From assembly GCA_910584835.1 (NCBI GenBank), contig CAJUEG010000011.1:1-47731 (forward strand): a stretch of DNA of 47,731 bases, given 5' to 3'. Under the pieces are notes generated by a model that was not told where the DNA came from, ran no database searches, and was given only the letters and a program-made list of their open reading frames with translations. The DNA comes from an uncultured Oscillospiraceae bacterium (GTDB taxonomy: Bacteria > Bacillota > Clostridia > Oscillospirales > Oscillospiraceae). Both the position numbers and the translations under genes were made by a program. Of the stretch, positions 23,644 to 31,440 are shown one piece after another; the stretch's first letter is position 1, and each line of letters opens with the position of its first letter.

Positions 23644-24903
23644 TTGAAGGAAAGCACCCTGGCCACCAAAATCATGATTGCCATCCTCTGCCTGGGGGTG
23701 GCGGCTTACCTGGCCATCTATTTTGTCCGGGGCTGGGGGGCGGAGCTGGTCACCACCCGGGCCTATACCCACTCCATCGACGTGGGGCAGGAGGCCCAGG
23801 GCATCCTGGTGCGCACCGAGATTCCCCTGACCGGCGGCAGCGGCTACGTCGACCAGATTCTGCCCGAGGGGGCCAAGGCCGCCGCGGGGGACCCGGTGGC
23901 CCTGCTGTACGGGGACCCCTCCGCCCTCACCACCCGGCAGTCCATCCGGGCGCTGGAGGCCGAGATCGAGCAGCTCCAGTACGCGCTGGGGGACCGGGCG
24001 CAGAACACCGACGCCGCCCGGCTGGACGCCCAGGTCATCTCCTCCATCGTCTCCCTGCGCTCCCTGGCCGCCGGGGGCGACCTGACGGGGCTGGACGACT
24101 GCGCCCTCAGCCTGCGCTCCATGGTGTTCAAGCGGGACTATGCCTACGGGGACGCCGGAGCGGCGGAGCAGCTAAGCCGGCTCATCGAGGACAAGCAGGG
24201 GCAGCTGTCTCAGCTCTATCTCTCCCTGAACCAGGTGTCCACAACGGTATATGCGCCCGCCTCCGGCGTCTTTTCCGCCGGGGCGGACGGCTGGGAGGGG
24301 GTCATCACCCCGGATATGCTGGACACCCTCACCGCCGCCGGGCTGGACGAGCTGCTCCATCAGCAGCACAGCCCCGCCCCCGGCGCCGTGGGCAAGCTCA
24401 TCACCGATTCCACCTGGTACTACGCCGCCCTGCTGGACGGCACCGACACCGGGCTCCAGTCCGGCCGCCGCTACACCCTCAGCTTCTCCGGCGACTACTT
24501 CGGACAGCTTGTCATGACCCTGGACCGGGTGGTGCTGGACGGAGACAGGACGCTGGCCGTATTCTCCTGCCGCTCCAATCTGGCGGACACCACCCTGCTG
24601 CGCATACAGACGGTGGACGTGATCACCCAGACGCTGGAGGGCATCCGCGTCCCCCGCCAGGCCCTGCGGGTGGAAACGGCGGAGGAGACCGCCGAGGACG
24701 GCTCCATCCGCCATGTGAACCGCTACGGCGTGTTCACCGTGGTGGGCGCCCAGGCGGAGTGGCATGAGGTGGAGGTGCTTTACACCGACGAGTCCTTTTA
24801 CCTGGTCCGCCCCGCCGACCCGGATGCCGCCTCCCGCCTGCGGGCGGGGGACGAGGTGATCTTCAACTCCTCCGGCATCTACGACGGAAAGGTAGTGCGC
24901 TGA
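23644..24903 (+). CDS. HlyD-like membrane-anchored protein
   Basis: About 419 residues. One N-terminal membrane helix (TKIMIAILCLGVAAYLAIYF), then a barrel-sandwich half (GQEAQGILVRTEIPL, GYVDQILPEGAKAAAGDPVA), an alpha-hairpin (IRALEAEIEQLQYALGD to EDKQGQLSQLYLSL), the second lipoyl-like half (VYAPASGVFSAG) and beta-barrel parts. This is the architecture of HlyD/RND adaptor proteins in Firmicutes. No export ATPase or permease is adjacent; instead it lies in the hfq-yggS-sepF-divIVA run, hinting at a wall or division role. The TTG at 23644 fits AAAGG 10 bases upstream better than the TTG at 23635. Confidence 0.75.
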   Translation: MKESTLATKIMIAILCLGVAAYLAIYFVRGWGAELVTTRAYTHSIDVGQEAQGILVRTEIPLTGGSGYVDQILPEGAKAAAGDPVALLYGDPSALTTRQSIRALEAEIEQLQYALGDRAQNTDAARLDAQVISSIVSLRSLAAGGDLTGLDDCALSLRSMVFKRDYAYGDAGAAEQLSRLIEDKQGQLSQLYLSLNQVSTTVYAPASGVFSAGADGWEGVITPDMLDTLTAAGLDELLHQQHSPAPGAVGKLITDSTWYYAALLDGTDTGLQSGRRYTLSFSGDYFGQLVMTLDRVVLDGDRTLAVFSCRSNLADTTLLRIQTVDVITQTLEGIRVPRQALRVETAEETAEDGSIRHVNRYGVFTVVGAQAEWHEVEVLYTDESFYLVRPADPDAASRLRAGDEVIFNSSGIYDGKVVR

Positions 24904-25025
24904 GCCGTCGTGAGCAGCGCGGATGGACTGGAGCGAGGACAAAAGCCCAAGGAGGGCCAAAGGCCCGGATGGGTTTTGCCCGAGTGGTCAGCAAGCCGCG
25001 CGTCGCGAACAGGCAAAGCGCAGCA
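24901..25025 (+). repeat. Interspersed structured element, copy 2 (between HlyD-like gene and yggS)
   Basis: It starts exactly at the TGA stop of the preceding gene and is nearly the same sequence as the first unit after obgE on the minus strand (39131 down to about 39003). It has GGATGGACTGGAGCGAGG, outer arms GGACAAAA / TTTTGCCC, inner stem GGGCC-AAA-GGCCC (24954-24966) and a GCCGCGCGTCGCGAACAGGC tail. Confidence 0.75.
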
Positions 25026-25045
25026 GCAACTGGAGGCTGGTCTAC

Positions 25046-25759
25046 ATGGATTTAAAGGAGAACATCGCCAAGGTGCGCGCGGAGCTTGACGCCGCCGCCC
25101 GGGCGGCGGGGCGGGACCCCTCCGGCATCACCCTGCTGGCCGCCACCAAGACCCAGAGCCGGGAGACCATCCGGGCCGCAATCCGCGCCGGCGTCACCGC
25201 GTGCGGGGAAAACCGGGTGCAGGAGCTCACCGCCCACCTGGCCGAGGACGCCTATGAGGGGGCCCAGGTCCACTTCATAGGCCATTTGCAGACCAATAAG
25301 GTGAAGTATGTGGTGGGAAAGGTGGCGCTGATCCACTCCGTCTCCTCGGAAAAGCTGCTGCGCGCCATCGCGGACCGGGCGGACGCCCTGGGGCTGGTCC
25401 AGGACATCCTGCTGGAGGTCAACCTGGCGGGGGAGCAGTCCAAGTCCGGTTTTGCCCCGGAGGAGGCCCTGGGCGCCGCCCGGCTGGCGGCCTCCCTGGA
25501 GGGCGTGCGGCTGCGGGGGCTGATGTGCATCCCCCCGCGGGCCGCCCGGCCTGGGGATAATCTCCCATATTTTCAAAAATTAAGCCGGTTGGCTGTTGAC
25601 ATAACGCGGGAAATGTTAGATAATAGCATAGATATGGACGTGCTTTCCATGGGGATGAGCGGCGACTATGCGGACGCCGTTGCCGCGGGCTCCACCTGTG
25701 TCCGAGTGGGTTCGGCCCTGTTTGGCCCCCGCCCGCCTATGTCATCTACTCACGATTGA
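25046..25759 (+). CDS. yggS: YggS-family PLP homeostasis protein
   Basis: A 237-residue PLP-binding protein of the YggS/PLPBP family, thought to keep vitamin B6 and amino-acid pools balanced. Marks are LLAATKTQ (PLP lysine), GENRVQELTAH, VHFIGHLQTNKVKYVV, HSVSSEKL, LLEVNLAGEQSKSGF, LRGLMCIPP and the phosphate-binding end MGMSGDYADAVAAGSTCVRV. The ATG at 25046 lies just beyond repeat copy 2, with GGAGG upstream. It sits ahead of sepF as in many Firmicutes and cyanobacteria. Confidence 0.94.
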   Translation: MDLKENIAKVRAELDAAARAAGRDPSGITLLAATKTQSRETIRAAIRAGVTACGENRVQELTAHLAEDAYEGAQVHFIGHLQTNKVKYVVGKVALIHSVSSEKLLRAIADRADALGLVQDILLEVNLAGEQSKSGFAPEEALGAARLAASLEGVRLRGLMCIPPRAARPGDNLPYFQKLSRLAVDITREMLDNSIDMDVLSMGMSGDYADAVAAGSTCVRVGSALFGPRPPMSSTHD

Positions 25760-25775
25760 AGGGAGACCCGTCTAT

Positions 25776-26267
25776 ATGAGCCTATTTGATGAACTCAAGC
25801 GCCTGGCCCGTCCCTATGAGGACGAGGAGGATGACGATTATGAGGAGGACTTCACCCCGGTGAGCAGCGGCATCAAGGAGCTCCCCCGGGATCGGGATCG
25901 GGACCGTGACAGGGATCGGGAGCGGGATCGCGATCGCGATCGCGACCTCGACCGCCGCAGCGGCAACAAGGTGGTCAATATCCACACCACCACCCAGCTT
26001 CAGGTGGTGCTGGTCAGCCCCACCCGGTTTGAAAACGCCAGCGAGATCGCCGACCACCTGCGGGACAAGCGTACCGTGGTGCTCAACCTGGAGCAGACGG
26101 ACAAGAACATCGCCCGCCGCCTCATCGACTTTTTGTCCGGCGTGGCCTATGCCAATGAGGGCACCATCAAAAAGGTGGCCCTGTCCACCTATATCATCAC
26201 CCCCTATAACGTGGAAATTTTGGGCGACCTCATTGACGAGCTGGAAAACAACGGCCTGTACTTCTGA
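25776..26267 (+). CDS. sepF: Cell division protein SepF with Arg-Asp repeat linker
   Basis: A 163-residue SepF, which binds membrane and FtsZ and arranges Z-ring filaments. The N-terminal amphipathic helix is MSLFDELKRLA. An acidic stretch is followed by an unusual linker of alternating Arg and Asp (about residues 41-65) encoded by 6-base repeats at about 25888-25953. The SepF core starts at KVVNIHTTTQLQVVLVSPTR and includes DKRTVVLNLEQTD and RRLIDFLSGVAYANEG. ATG at 25776 follows AAGGGAG. divIVA follows 26 bases later. Confidence 0.94.
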   Translation: MSLFDELKRLARPYEDEEDDDYEEDFTPVSSGIKELPRDRDRDRDRDRERDRDRDRDLDRRSGNKVVNIHTTTQLQVVLVSPTRFENASEIADHLRDKRTVVLNLEQTDKNIARRLIDFLSGVAYANEGTIKKVALSTYIITPYNVEILGDLIDELENNGLYF

Positions 26268-26293
26268 CACAGAGATAAGGGGGACTTTACGCT

Positions 26294-27031
26294 ATGATGA
26301 CTCCGCAGGAGGTGGCCAGCCACTCCTTTGCCAAGGCCACCCTGGGCGGCTATAACCTGGCCCAGGTGGACGAGTTTCTGGATGCGCTCACCGAGGACTA
26401 CACCGCCCTTTACAATGAAAACGCAATTTTGAAAAACAAGCTGAAGGTGCTCTCCGACACGGTGGAGGAGTACCGCGCCACCGACAACGCCATGCGCAAA
26501 ACCCTGCTGGCCGCCCAGAAAATGGCGGACGACATGGTGGAGGACGCCAAGAAAAAGCAGGCCGAGCTCATGGGCGAGGCGGAGCAGGACGCCCACAAGC
26601 GGGTGGAGGAGCTGAAAAAGGCGGTGGAGGCGGAGGAATTCCGGCTGAAGAAAGCCCAGGAGTCCACCGCCGCCTACGTGCGCAAGCTGGCGGCGGCCCA
26701 CGATGAGGAGATGGCCTTCCTGTCCAACCTGGGCCAGCTGGTCCCCCCGGAGCAGATGGCATCCGCCAAGGACAGCGACCCCTCGGAGGACATCAAGGCC
26801 GCCCTGGCCGCTCAGGTCCGCCAGGAAGAGGAGGAGCAGCAGGTTCAGGCCGCTCCTCAGCAAAAGAGCGCCCCCCGCCTGGTGGCGGTGGGGCCGGACG
26901 ACGACGTCCCCCCCATGCCTGACGACCTGGAGCCCCTGTCCGGCCAGGGTCAGGAGGAGTTCGAGCTGGACCCGGACGCCACCAGGCGGTATTCCGACCT
27001 GCAGTTCGGGAAGGACTACGAGATTCAGTAA
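26294..27031 (+). CDS. divIVA: DivIVA-domain cell division/polarity protein
   Basis: A 245-residue coiled-coil protein. The N-terminal membrane-binding domain reads MTPQEVASHSFAKATLGGYN then LAQVDEFLDAL. A long coiled coil runs over about 30-145 with heptad-like Glu/Lys/Ala content. The C-terminus is acidic and Gln/Pro-rich, ending DLQFGKDYEIQ. DivIVA recognises curved membrane and recruits division or growth factors. The gene closes the yggS-sepF-divIVA run; a strong terminator follows. Confidence 0.93.
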   Translation: MMTPQEVASHSFAKATLGGYNLAQVDEFLDALTEDYTALYNENAILKNKLKVLSDTVEEYRATDNAMRKTLLAAQKMADDMVEDAKKKQAELMGEAEQDAHKRVEELKKAVEAEEFRLKKAQESTAAYVRKLAAAHDEEMAFLSNLGQLVPPEQMASAKDSDPSEDIKAALAAQVRQEEEEQQVQAAPQQKSAPRLVAVGPDDDVPPMPDDLEPLSGQGQEEFELDPDATRRYSDLQFGKDYEIQ

Positions 27032-27040
27032 GCAAAAAGC

Positions 27041-27069
27041 CCGCCGGAAAAGTCCGGCGGACTTTTTTT
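27041..27069 (+). terminator. Rho-independent terminator after divIVA
   Basis: An 8-bp stem (27041-27048 with 27053-27060), 4-base loop, then seven T (27063-27069). Confidence 0.9.
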
Positions 27070-27105
27070 GCCCCTGCCCGGAACTCCCGGCGGGCTTTCC
27101 CTGTA

Positions 27106-27408
27106 CTATTGTTTTGCGTTTATCCCGTCCTGATAGCCATAGCGGTACATCAATTTTCCACAGGTGCGGGAAACCTCCTCAAACCCGCGGATCAGCTGTT
27201 CAAAATCAGGGTCGGCATCCGGGTCCAGCCCTGTTTTTTCGCAAAGACGGTTGCGCGCTTCATAGGCTTGCTCAATCAGCGGCCCCAGCGCGCCCGCCAT
27301 GGAGGATTCATCCCGCGCCCATTCACAGACATCCGGCTCACTCAGGCCGTTGATTTTGTTATAGATGAATTCCCAGCGTCCCGTATCCTTTTTATCAAAA
27401 CAAGTCAC
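27106..27408 (-). CDS. Small protein of unknown function, divergent from an XRE gene
   Basis: About 100 residues, acidic and soluble, with no motif I can name; it contains IEQAYEARNRLCEKTGLDPD and ends YRYGYQDGINAKQ. It looks like the small all-helical proteins common in Oscillospiraceae. The start is taken as GTG at 27408 because GGAGGG lies 7 bases before it; the ATG at 27423 has no ribosome site and itself contains that GGAGGG. Its promoter carries a palindrome likely bound by the divergent XRE protein. Confidence 0.65.
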   Translation of the reverse strand: MTCFDKKDTGRWEFIYNKINGLSEPDVCEWARDESSMAGALGPLIEQAYEARNRLCEKTGLDPDADPDFEQLIRGFEEVSRTCGKLMYRYGYQDGINAKQ

Positions 27409-27445
27409 TTTTGTTCCCTCCATATTTTAGTGTTTTCTAATAGCC

Positions 27446-27474
27446 AGCATATCACAACTTTATGTTGTTATCAA
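27446..27474 (-). promoter_or_regulatory. Promoter with palindromic operator in its spacer
   Basis: On the minus strand TTGATA (27474-27469), 17 bases, TATGCT (27451-27446). The spacer contains CAAC-TTTAT-GTTG (27455-27467), an inverted repeat placed where a repressor would block polymerase. The divergently encoded XRE protein is the natural candidate. Confidence 0.6.
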
Positions 27475-27547
27475 TTATATATAACTCCCAAAAAGATTTA
27501 TATTTCACTACCATAGGTTGTTATTCTTATCCTATGGGGTGATGACA

Positions 27548-27877
27548 ATGGTGAAGAATCTGCGCAAATTACGGATAAATGCTGGACTCACCCAGCAAGA
27601 ACTTGCGGACGCAGTCGGAACAACACAGCAATCTATTAACAAATATGAAAACCATGGCGTAGAACCGGATATTTGCATGCTTATCAAATTAGCTGATTGT
27701 CTCCATACAACTGTTGACTTTTTGGTGGGCCACGCTCCCGTTTCGGATCAGATTGCACCGGAAGACTTGGAATTGAATCATGCAGAATTTTCTCTCATCA
27801 AAGATTTCCGCAGACTGTCCGATAATGAAAAGAAAAGTATTCAGTTGGTTCTCTGCAACTATTTAAAATACAAATAA
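27548..27877 (+). CDS. XRE-family transcriptional regulator
   Basis: About 109 residues. An N-terminal Cro/CI helix-turn-helix spans about 1-60 (LRKLRINAGLTQQELADAVG, then STINKYENH-type recognition helix read here as QQSINKYENHG), followed by VDFLVGHAPV and a short C-terminal helical part. The ATG at 27548 is preferred, with GGGGTG 6 bases upstream. It is AT-richer than the surrounding core genes, suggesting acquisition together with the divergent small gene. Confidence 0.85.
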   Translation: MVKNLRKLRINAGLTQQELADAVGTTQQSINKYENHGVEPDICMLIKLADCLHTTVDFLVGHAPVSDQIAPEDLELNHAEFSLIKDFRRLSDNEKKSIQLVLCNYLKYK

Positions 27878-27880
27878 AAA

Positions 27881-27912
27881 AGAGCCTCCTGGAAATCCAG
27901 GAGGCTCTTTTA
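27881..27912. terminator. Bidirectional terminator between XRE gene and gap
   Basis: A 12-bp stem (27881-27892 with 27897-27908), 4-base loop, A-rich on the left and T-rich on the right; it serves the two convergent genes. Confidence 0.9.
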
Positions 27913-27929
27913 ACGGTTTTGACCTCAGA

Positions 27930-28940
27930 TTACTTGTGGTCCACGCTGTACATGTGCTTGATGAGCTCCAGCACCTTGTTGGAGTAGCCCATCTCGTTGT
28001 CATACCAGGACACGACCTTCACGAAGGTGTCGGTCAGGGCGATGCCGGCCTTGGCGTCGAAGATGGAGGTGCGGGGATCGCCCAGGAAGTCGCTGGACAC
28101 CACGTCCTCGTCGGTGTAGCCCAGGATGCCCTTCAGCTCGCCCTCGCTGGCCTTCTTCATGGCCGCGCAGATCTCGTCGTAGGAGGCGGGCTTGGCCAGG
28201 TTGACGGTCAGGTCCACCACGGACACGTCCAGGGTGGGCACGCGCATGGACATGCCGGTCAGCTTGCCGTTCAGGGCGGGGATGACCTTGCCCACGGCCT
28301 TGGCGGCGCCGGTGGAGGAGGGGATGATGTTGCCGGAAGCGGCACGGCCGCCGCGCCAATCCTTCATGGAGGGGCCGTCAACGGTCTTCTGGGTGGCGGT
28401 GGTGGAGTGCACGGTGGTCATCAGGCCGTCGGTGATGCCGAAGTTGTCGTTGAGCACCTTGGCGATGGGGGCCAGGCAGTTGGTGGTGCAGGACGCGTTG
28501 GACACGAACTTCATGTCGGGGGTGTAGGCGTCCAGGTTGACGCCGCACACGAACATGGGAGTGCTGTCCTTGGAGGGGGCGGACATGACGACCTTCTTGG
28601 CGCCGGCGTCGATGTGGGCCTGGGCCTTCTCCTGGGTCAGGAACAGGCCGGTGGACTCCACCACGTACTCAGCCTCCAGCTTGCCCCAGGGGATGTTCTT
28701 GGGGTCGCGCTCGGCGAAGATGGGGATGGACTTGCCGTTGACCACGATGGCGTTCTCGGTGGCGGAAACCTCGCCGTCGAAGTGGCCGTGCATGGTGTCA
28801 TACTTCAGCATATAGGCCAGGTAGTCGGCGGGGCACAGGTCGTTGATGCCCACGATCTCAATCTCAGGATGGTTCACGCTGGCACGGAAAACCATGCGGC
28901 CGATGCGGCCAAAACCGTTAATACCTACTTTGATGCTCAT
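27930..28940 (-). CDS. gap: Glyceraldehyde-3-phosphate dehydrogenase
   Basis: A 336-residue glycolytic enzyme oxidising glyceraldehyde-3-phosphate with NAD and phosphate. The Rossmann motif VGINGFGRIGRMVFRA starts at residue 5; the Asp in GINDLC suggests NAD preference. The catalytic Cys151 lies in SNASCTTNCLAP and the base His in VHSTTATQ. ATG at 28940 follows AAGGAG; a GTG three codons upstream lacks spacing. Its codon use is strongly biased, as expected of a highly expressed gene. The promoter has a perfect TATAAT and a Rex-like palindrome upstream. Confidence 0.98.
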   Translation of the reverse strand: MSIKVGINGFGRIGRMVFRASVNHPEIEIVGINDLCPADYLAYMLKYDTMHGHFDGEVSATENAIVVNGKSIPIFAERDPKNIPWGKLEAEYVVESTGLFLTQEKAQAHIDAGAKKVVMSAPSKDSTPMFVCGVNLDAYTPDMKFVSNASCTTNCLAPIAKVLNDNFGITDGLMTTVHSTTATQKTVDGPSMKDWRGGRAASGNIIPSSTGAAKAVGKVIPALNGKLTGMSMRVPTLDVSVVDLTVNLAKPASYDEICAAMKKASEGELKGILGYTDEDVVSSDFLGDPRTSIFDAKAGIALTDTFVKVVSWYDNEMGYSNKVLELIKHMYSVDHK

Positions 28941-28990
28941 TGGTATCACTCCTTAATATAATTATGGTTGTGATGGATCTGCGCGGTCTT

Positions 28991-28996
28991 ATTATA
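28991..28996 (-). promoter_or_regulatory. -10 element of gap promoter
   Basis: Perfect TATAAT on the minus strand about 50 bases before the gap ATG. The -35 region 17 bases upstream (TTCCCT) is weak, which suggests regulation or an activator. Confidence 0.55.
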
Positions 28997-29025
28997 CTCT
29001 AATCGCGTGCCAAAGGGAAGAGGTA

Positions 29026-29055
29026 TTGTGAAAAATTTTTCAAACTTTTTCACAA
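29026..29055 (-). promoter_or_regulatory. Palindrome upstream of gap, Rex-like
   Basis: TTGTGAAAAA at one end and TTTTTCACAA at the other form a 30-base inverted repeat with overlapping half sites in the middle. Rex, the NADH-sensing repressor of Gram-positive bacteria, binds TTGTGA-TCACAA-type palindromes near gap and fermentation genes. The site lies just upstream of the -35 region, so the regulator and the sign of control are inferred. Confidence 0.45.
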
Positions 29056-29078
29056 ATTTTAGGGCTTGTTTGACAAAT

Positions 29079-29106
29079 CGGGCGGTTTCCGGTAGGAAAC
29101 CGCCCG
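29079..29106 (-). terminator. Terminator of the lipoprotein gene
   Basis: A 12-bp stem (29079-29090 with 29095-29106), 4-base loop, about 40 bases beyond the lipoprotein stop. T runs are short on both strands. Confidence 0.65.
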
Positions 29107-29147
29107 ATTTTGGATATTTCCCCCAGTTTTCTCCCGGGTTCCGGTTC

Positions 29148-29657
29148 TTACTCGATGATCAGCTCAATGTTTTTGGCGCTCTCCTGGAACTCGTCGATCC
29201 AGTCGCCGGTCATATCGGTGTAAGTAAAGGCGTAGAGCTTGTCGGCGTTCACCGACACCACCAGCTGGGTCATGGTCACCCCGTCCAGCTCCACATCGTA
29301 GCAGTACTGGTAGGCGGGCAGGCCGCACACCTCGTCCTTGGTGAAGAAGCGGTCGGTGATGGTGGGCGCGACGCCGAAGGTGCTCTCAAACATCTCCGTC
29401 AGGGTCTCCCGGGTCAGGTCGGCGGTGATGATCTTAAAGGCTGCGTCGGCCCCGTTTTCCTTGTCGGTGACGGTGGTGTTGATGTTGGAGCCGTCCGCGG
29501 CGTTGTACCAGCACTCCTTCACGCCCTCCATCTCCGTCTCCTCAAAGCCGTCGGGCACGTCCACATTGTAGCCGGTCACGTGGTCGTTGACCTTCTTGCC
29601 GCACCCCGCGGGCAGGAGCAGAACCAGGGCAAACAGGAAAACCAGGCTTTTTTTCAT
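29148..29657 (-). CDS. Predicted lipoprotein of unknown function
   Basis: 169 residues. The signal peptide MKKSLVFLFALVLLLPAGCG carries a lipobox LPAGC, so the mature protein should be lipid-anchored on the outer face of the membrane. The rest is an alpha/beta domain of about 150 residues (TGYNVDVPDGFEETEMEGV; AFKIITADLTRETLTEMFE), resembling PsbP- or DcrB-like folds in pattern only. The ATG at 29657 follows GAGGAGAG. It has its own hairpin terminator and is divergent from the ClC gene. Confidence 0.75.
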   Translation of the reverse strand: MKKSLVFLFALVLLLPAGCGKKVNDHVTGYNVDVPDGFEETEMEGVKECWYNAADGSNINTTVTDKENGADAAFKIITADLTRETLTEMFESTFGVAPTITDRFFTKDEVCGLPAYQYCYDVELDGVTMTQLVVSVNADKLYAFTYTDMTGDWIDEFQESAKNIELIIE

Positions 29658-29804
29658 GATAACTCTCTCCTCACATGTCGTTCTCCGCCCCGAAGGCCGG
29701 GACGCACTCTGGATTATAGCACGCCGCGCCCCTTCCCGCAAGGTTTTTTCCCTCTTGACAGCGCTGGTATAATGATTAAGAATCTTTTAAGGGAGGCGGT
29801 CTCC

Positions 29805-31061
29805 ATGACAGAAAAGCTCCGGGCGCGGCTGGCCGCCGTTCTGCCCACCCTCCGGGCCCTGGGGCAGTGGCTGGCGCTGGCCGGGCTGACCGGGCTGGCC
29901 TGCGGCGGGGCAGGGGCGGCGTTTACCTGGTGCGTGGCCCGGGCCGCGGCCCTGCGGGGGGACCATCCCTGGCTGTTGTTCCTGATGCCCCTGGCGGGGC
30001 TGGCCATCGTGTTCAGCTACCGCGCCGCCGGGATGGAAAACGACAGCGGCACCAACCAGATCATCGCCAGCGTCCGGGGCGGGGCGCGCCCCCCGGTGCG
30101 GCTGGCCCCGCTGATTTTTTTGGGGTCGGTGCTCACCCACCTCACCGGCGGCAGCGCCGGGCGGGAGGGGGCCGCCCTTCAGATCGGGGGCAGCATCTCC
30201 GCCGGCATGGGGCGGCTGCTGCGCCTGGGGGACCGGAACCTGAACACCATCATCCAGTGCGGCATGGCGGGGCTGTTCTCCGCCCTGTTCGGCACCCCGC
30301 TCACCGCCACCGTCTTTGCCCTGGAGGTGGTAAACGTGGGCCACTTCCGCTATGCCGCCCTGTTTCCCTGCCTGCTGTCCGCCCTCATCGCCAACGGCAT
30401 CCCCCGGCTGCTGGGCCTGCCCGCGGAAAGCTACCGCCTGGCCGGGCTGCCGGAGCTGGGGCCCGTCCCCCTGCTGCAATGCGGCGGCCTGGCCGTGCTG
30501 GCGGCGCTGGTGTCCATCGCCTTCTGCGTGCTGATGCACGAGACGGGCCGCCTCTATAAAAAATACATCCCCAACCAGTACCTGCGCTCGCTGGCGGGGG
30601 CGGCGCTGGTCATCGCCCTCACCCTGGCGGAGGGCAGCGGCGACTACAACGGGGCGGGGGGGCACATCATCGAGCTGGCGGTGGAGGGTCAGGTCCGCGT
30701 CCCCTGGGCTTTCGCGCTGAAAATGCTGTTTACCGCCCTCACCCTGGGGGCGGGCTTCCGGGGCGGGGAGATCGTGCCCACGCTGTTCATCGGCTCCACC
30801 CTGGGCTGCGCGGCGGCGCCGCTGTTTGGGCTGGACCCGGCCTTTGGGGCGGCGGTGTCCATGATCGCCCTGTTCTGCGGGGTGGTCAACTGCCCCCTGG
30901 CCTCCATCTTCCTGTCCATCGAGCTGTTCGGGGGGGAGGGGCTGCTGTTCTTCGCCCTGGCCTGTTCCCTGAGCTTTCTGCTCAGCGGGCGGTATTCGCT
31001 GTACTCCAGCCAGAATATCGTGTACTCCAAGCTGGAGGCGCGGCTCAACGACAACCTGTAG
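29805..31061 (+). CDS. ClC-family chloride/fluoride channel or transporter
   Basis: A 418-residue ClC protein with about ten or more membrane segments. Selectivity-filter regions are visible: TGGSAGREGAALQIGGS (the gating Glu is kept; the usual Pro after GREG is Ala), LFGTPLTATVFALEVV, GAGFRGGEIVPTLFIGSTLG and VVNCPLASIFLSIELFGG. There is no CBS domain. Fluoride-specific and chloride subtypes cannot be separated with certainty. ATG at 29805 follows GGGAGG; a TATAAT with TGG before it (extended -10) lies at 29769-29774. Confidence 0.88.
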   Translation: MTEKLRARLAAVLPTLRALGQWLALAGLTGLACGGAGAAFTWCVARAAALRGDHPWLLFLMPLAGLAIVFSYRAAGMENDSGTNQIIASVRGGARPPVRLAPLIFLGSVLTHLTGGSAGREGAALQIGGSISAGMGRLLRLGDRNLNTIIQCGMAGLFSALFGTPLTATVFALEVVNVGHFRYAALFPCLLSALIANGIPRLLGLPAESYRLAGLPELGPVPLLQCGGLAVLAALVSIAFCVLMHETGRLYKKYIPNQYLRSLAGAALVIALTLAEGSGDYNGAGGHIIELAVEGQVRVPWAFALKMLFTALTLGAGFRGGEIVPTLFIGSTLGCAAAPLFGLDPAFGAAVSMIALFCGVVNCPLASIFLSIELFGGEGLLFFALACSLSFLLSGRYSLYSSQNIVYSKLEARLNDNL

Positions 31062-31365
31062 CGGCCCTGCTTTCTGCTTGTGCAGAAAGCAGGCAAAGAC
31101 ACACTCGGGGGAACCCCTCCGGGTGAACACGGCCCCAAGGGCGGGCCATGTTCACAGTCGGGTCTCCCCCCGAGACCCCCCTTTTACGGGGGCTTTCAGA
31201 TCGGGGCGTTGGGTGGTTGACCTTCCGGCGCGGCGCGGATACGGACGCGGCTCCCCCTACCGCCGCTGCCGCTGAGTGTGTAGGTACTGAAAAGCGGGCG
31301 GCGTCCACGTAAGGCGCGCCTCAGTGCGCGGTGGTACTGCACAAGTGCGTATCAAGGAGAAAAGA
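31062..31365. other. Non-coding stretch rich in inverted repeats, left of the element
   Basis: No gene is supported. It has an 11-bp perfect hairpin right after the ClC stop (31067-31077 with 31082-31092) and a second dyad built on GTGAAC / GTTCAC (about 31121-31155). C/G runs around 31170-31195 could form another stem. None has a T run, so they are not simple terminators. It may be a scar of an older insertion or a structured RNA. Confidence 0.35.
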
Positions 31366-31396
31366 GGGCCTGTCCAGGTGGACAGGCCCCTTTTCA
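31366..31396. repeat. Left-end hairpin / terminator of the element
   Basis: GGGCCTGTCC (31366-31375) pairs with GGACAGGCCC (31380-31389) and is followed by CTTTTC. The right arm repeats at the other end (38829-38845), and GAAAAGGGCCTGTCC occurs inverted at 32091-32105. Confidence 0.6.
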
Positions 31397-31440
31397 GTTC
31401 AGCGTACCGTCAGGATTTTTATTTTTGAACATATCCCACC

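Noticed and set aside
25888..25953. Short tandem repeats as a possible CRISPR or minisatellite
   Set aside because: The units are 6 bases, lie in frame within sepF and encode Arg-Asp; there are no spacers.
27106..27877. Toxin-antitoxin pair
   Set aside because: The genes are divergent, not an operon, and the 100-residue protein shows no toxin motif; a simple repressor/target pair is more economical.
29755..29774. TTGACA followed by TATAAT upstream of the ClC gene as a complete promoter
   Set aside because: The spacer is only 8 bases. The TATAAT may work as an extended -10 element instead.
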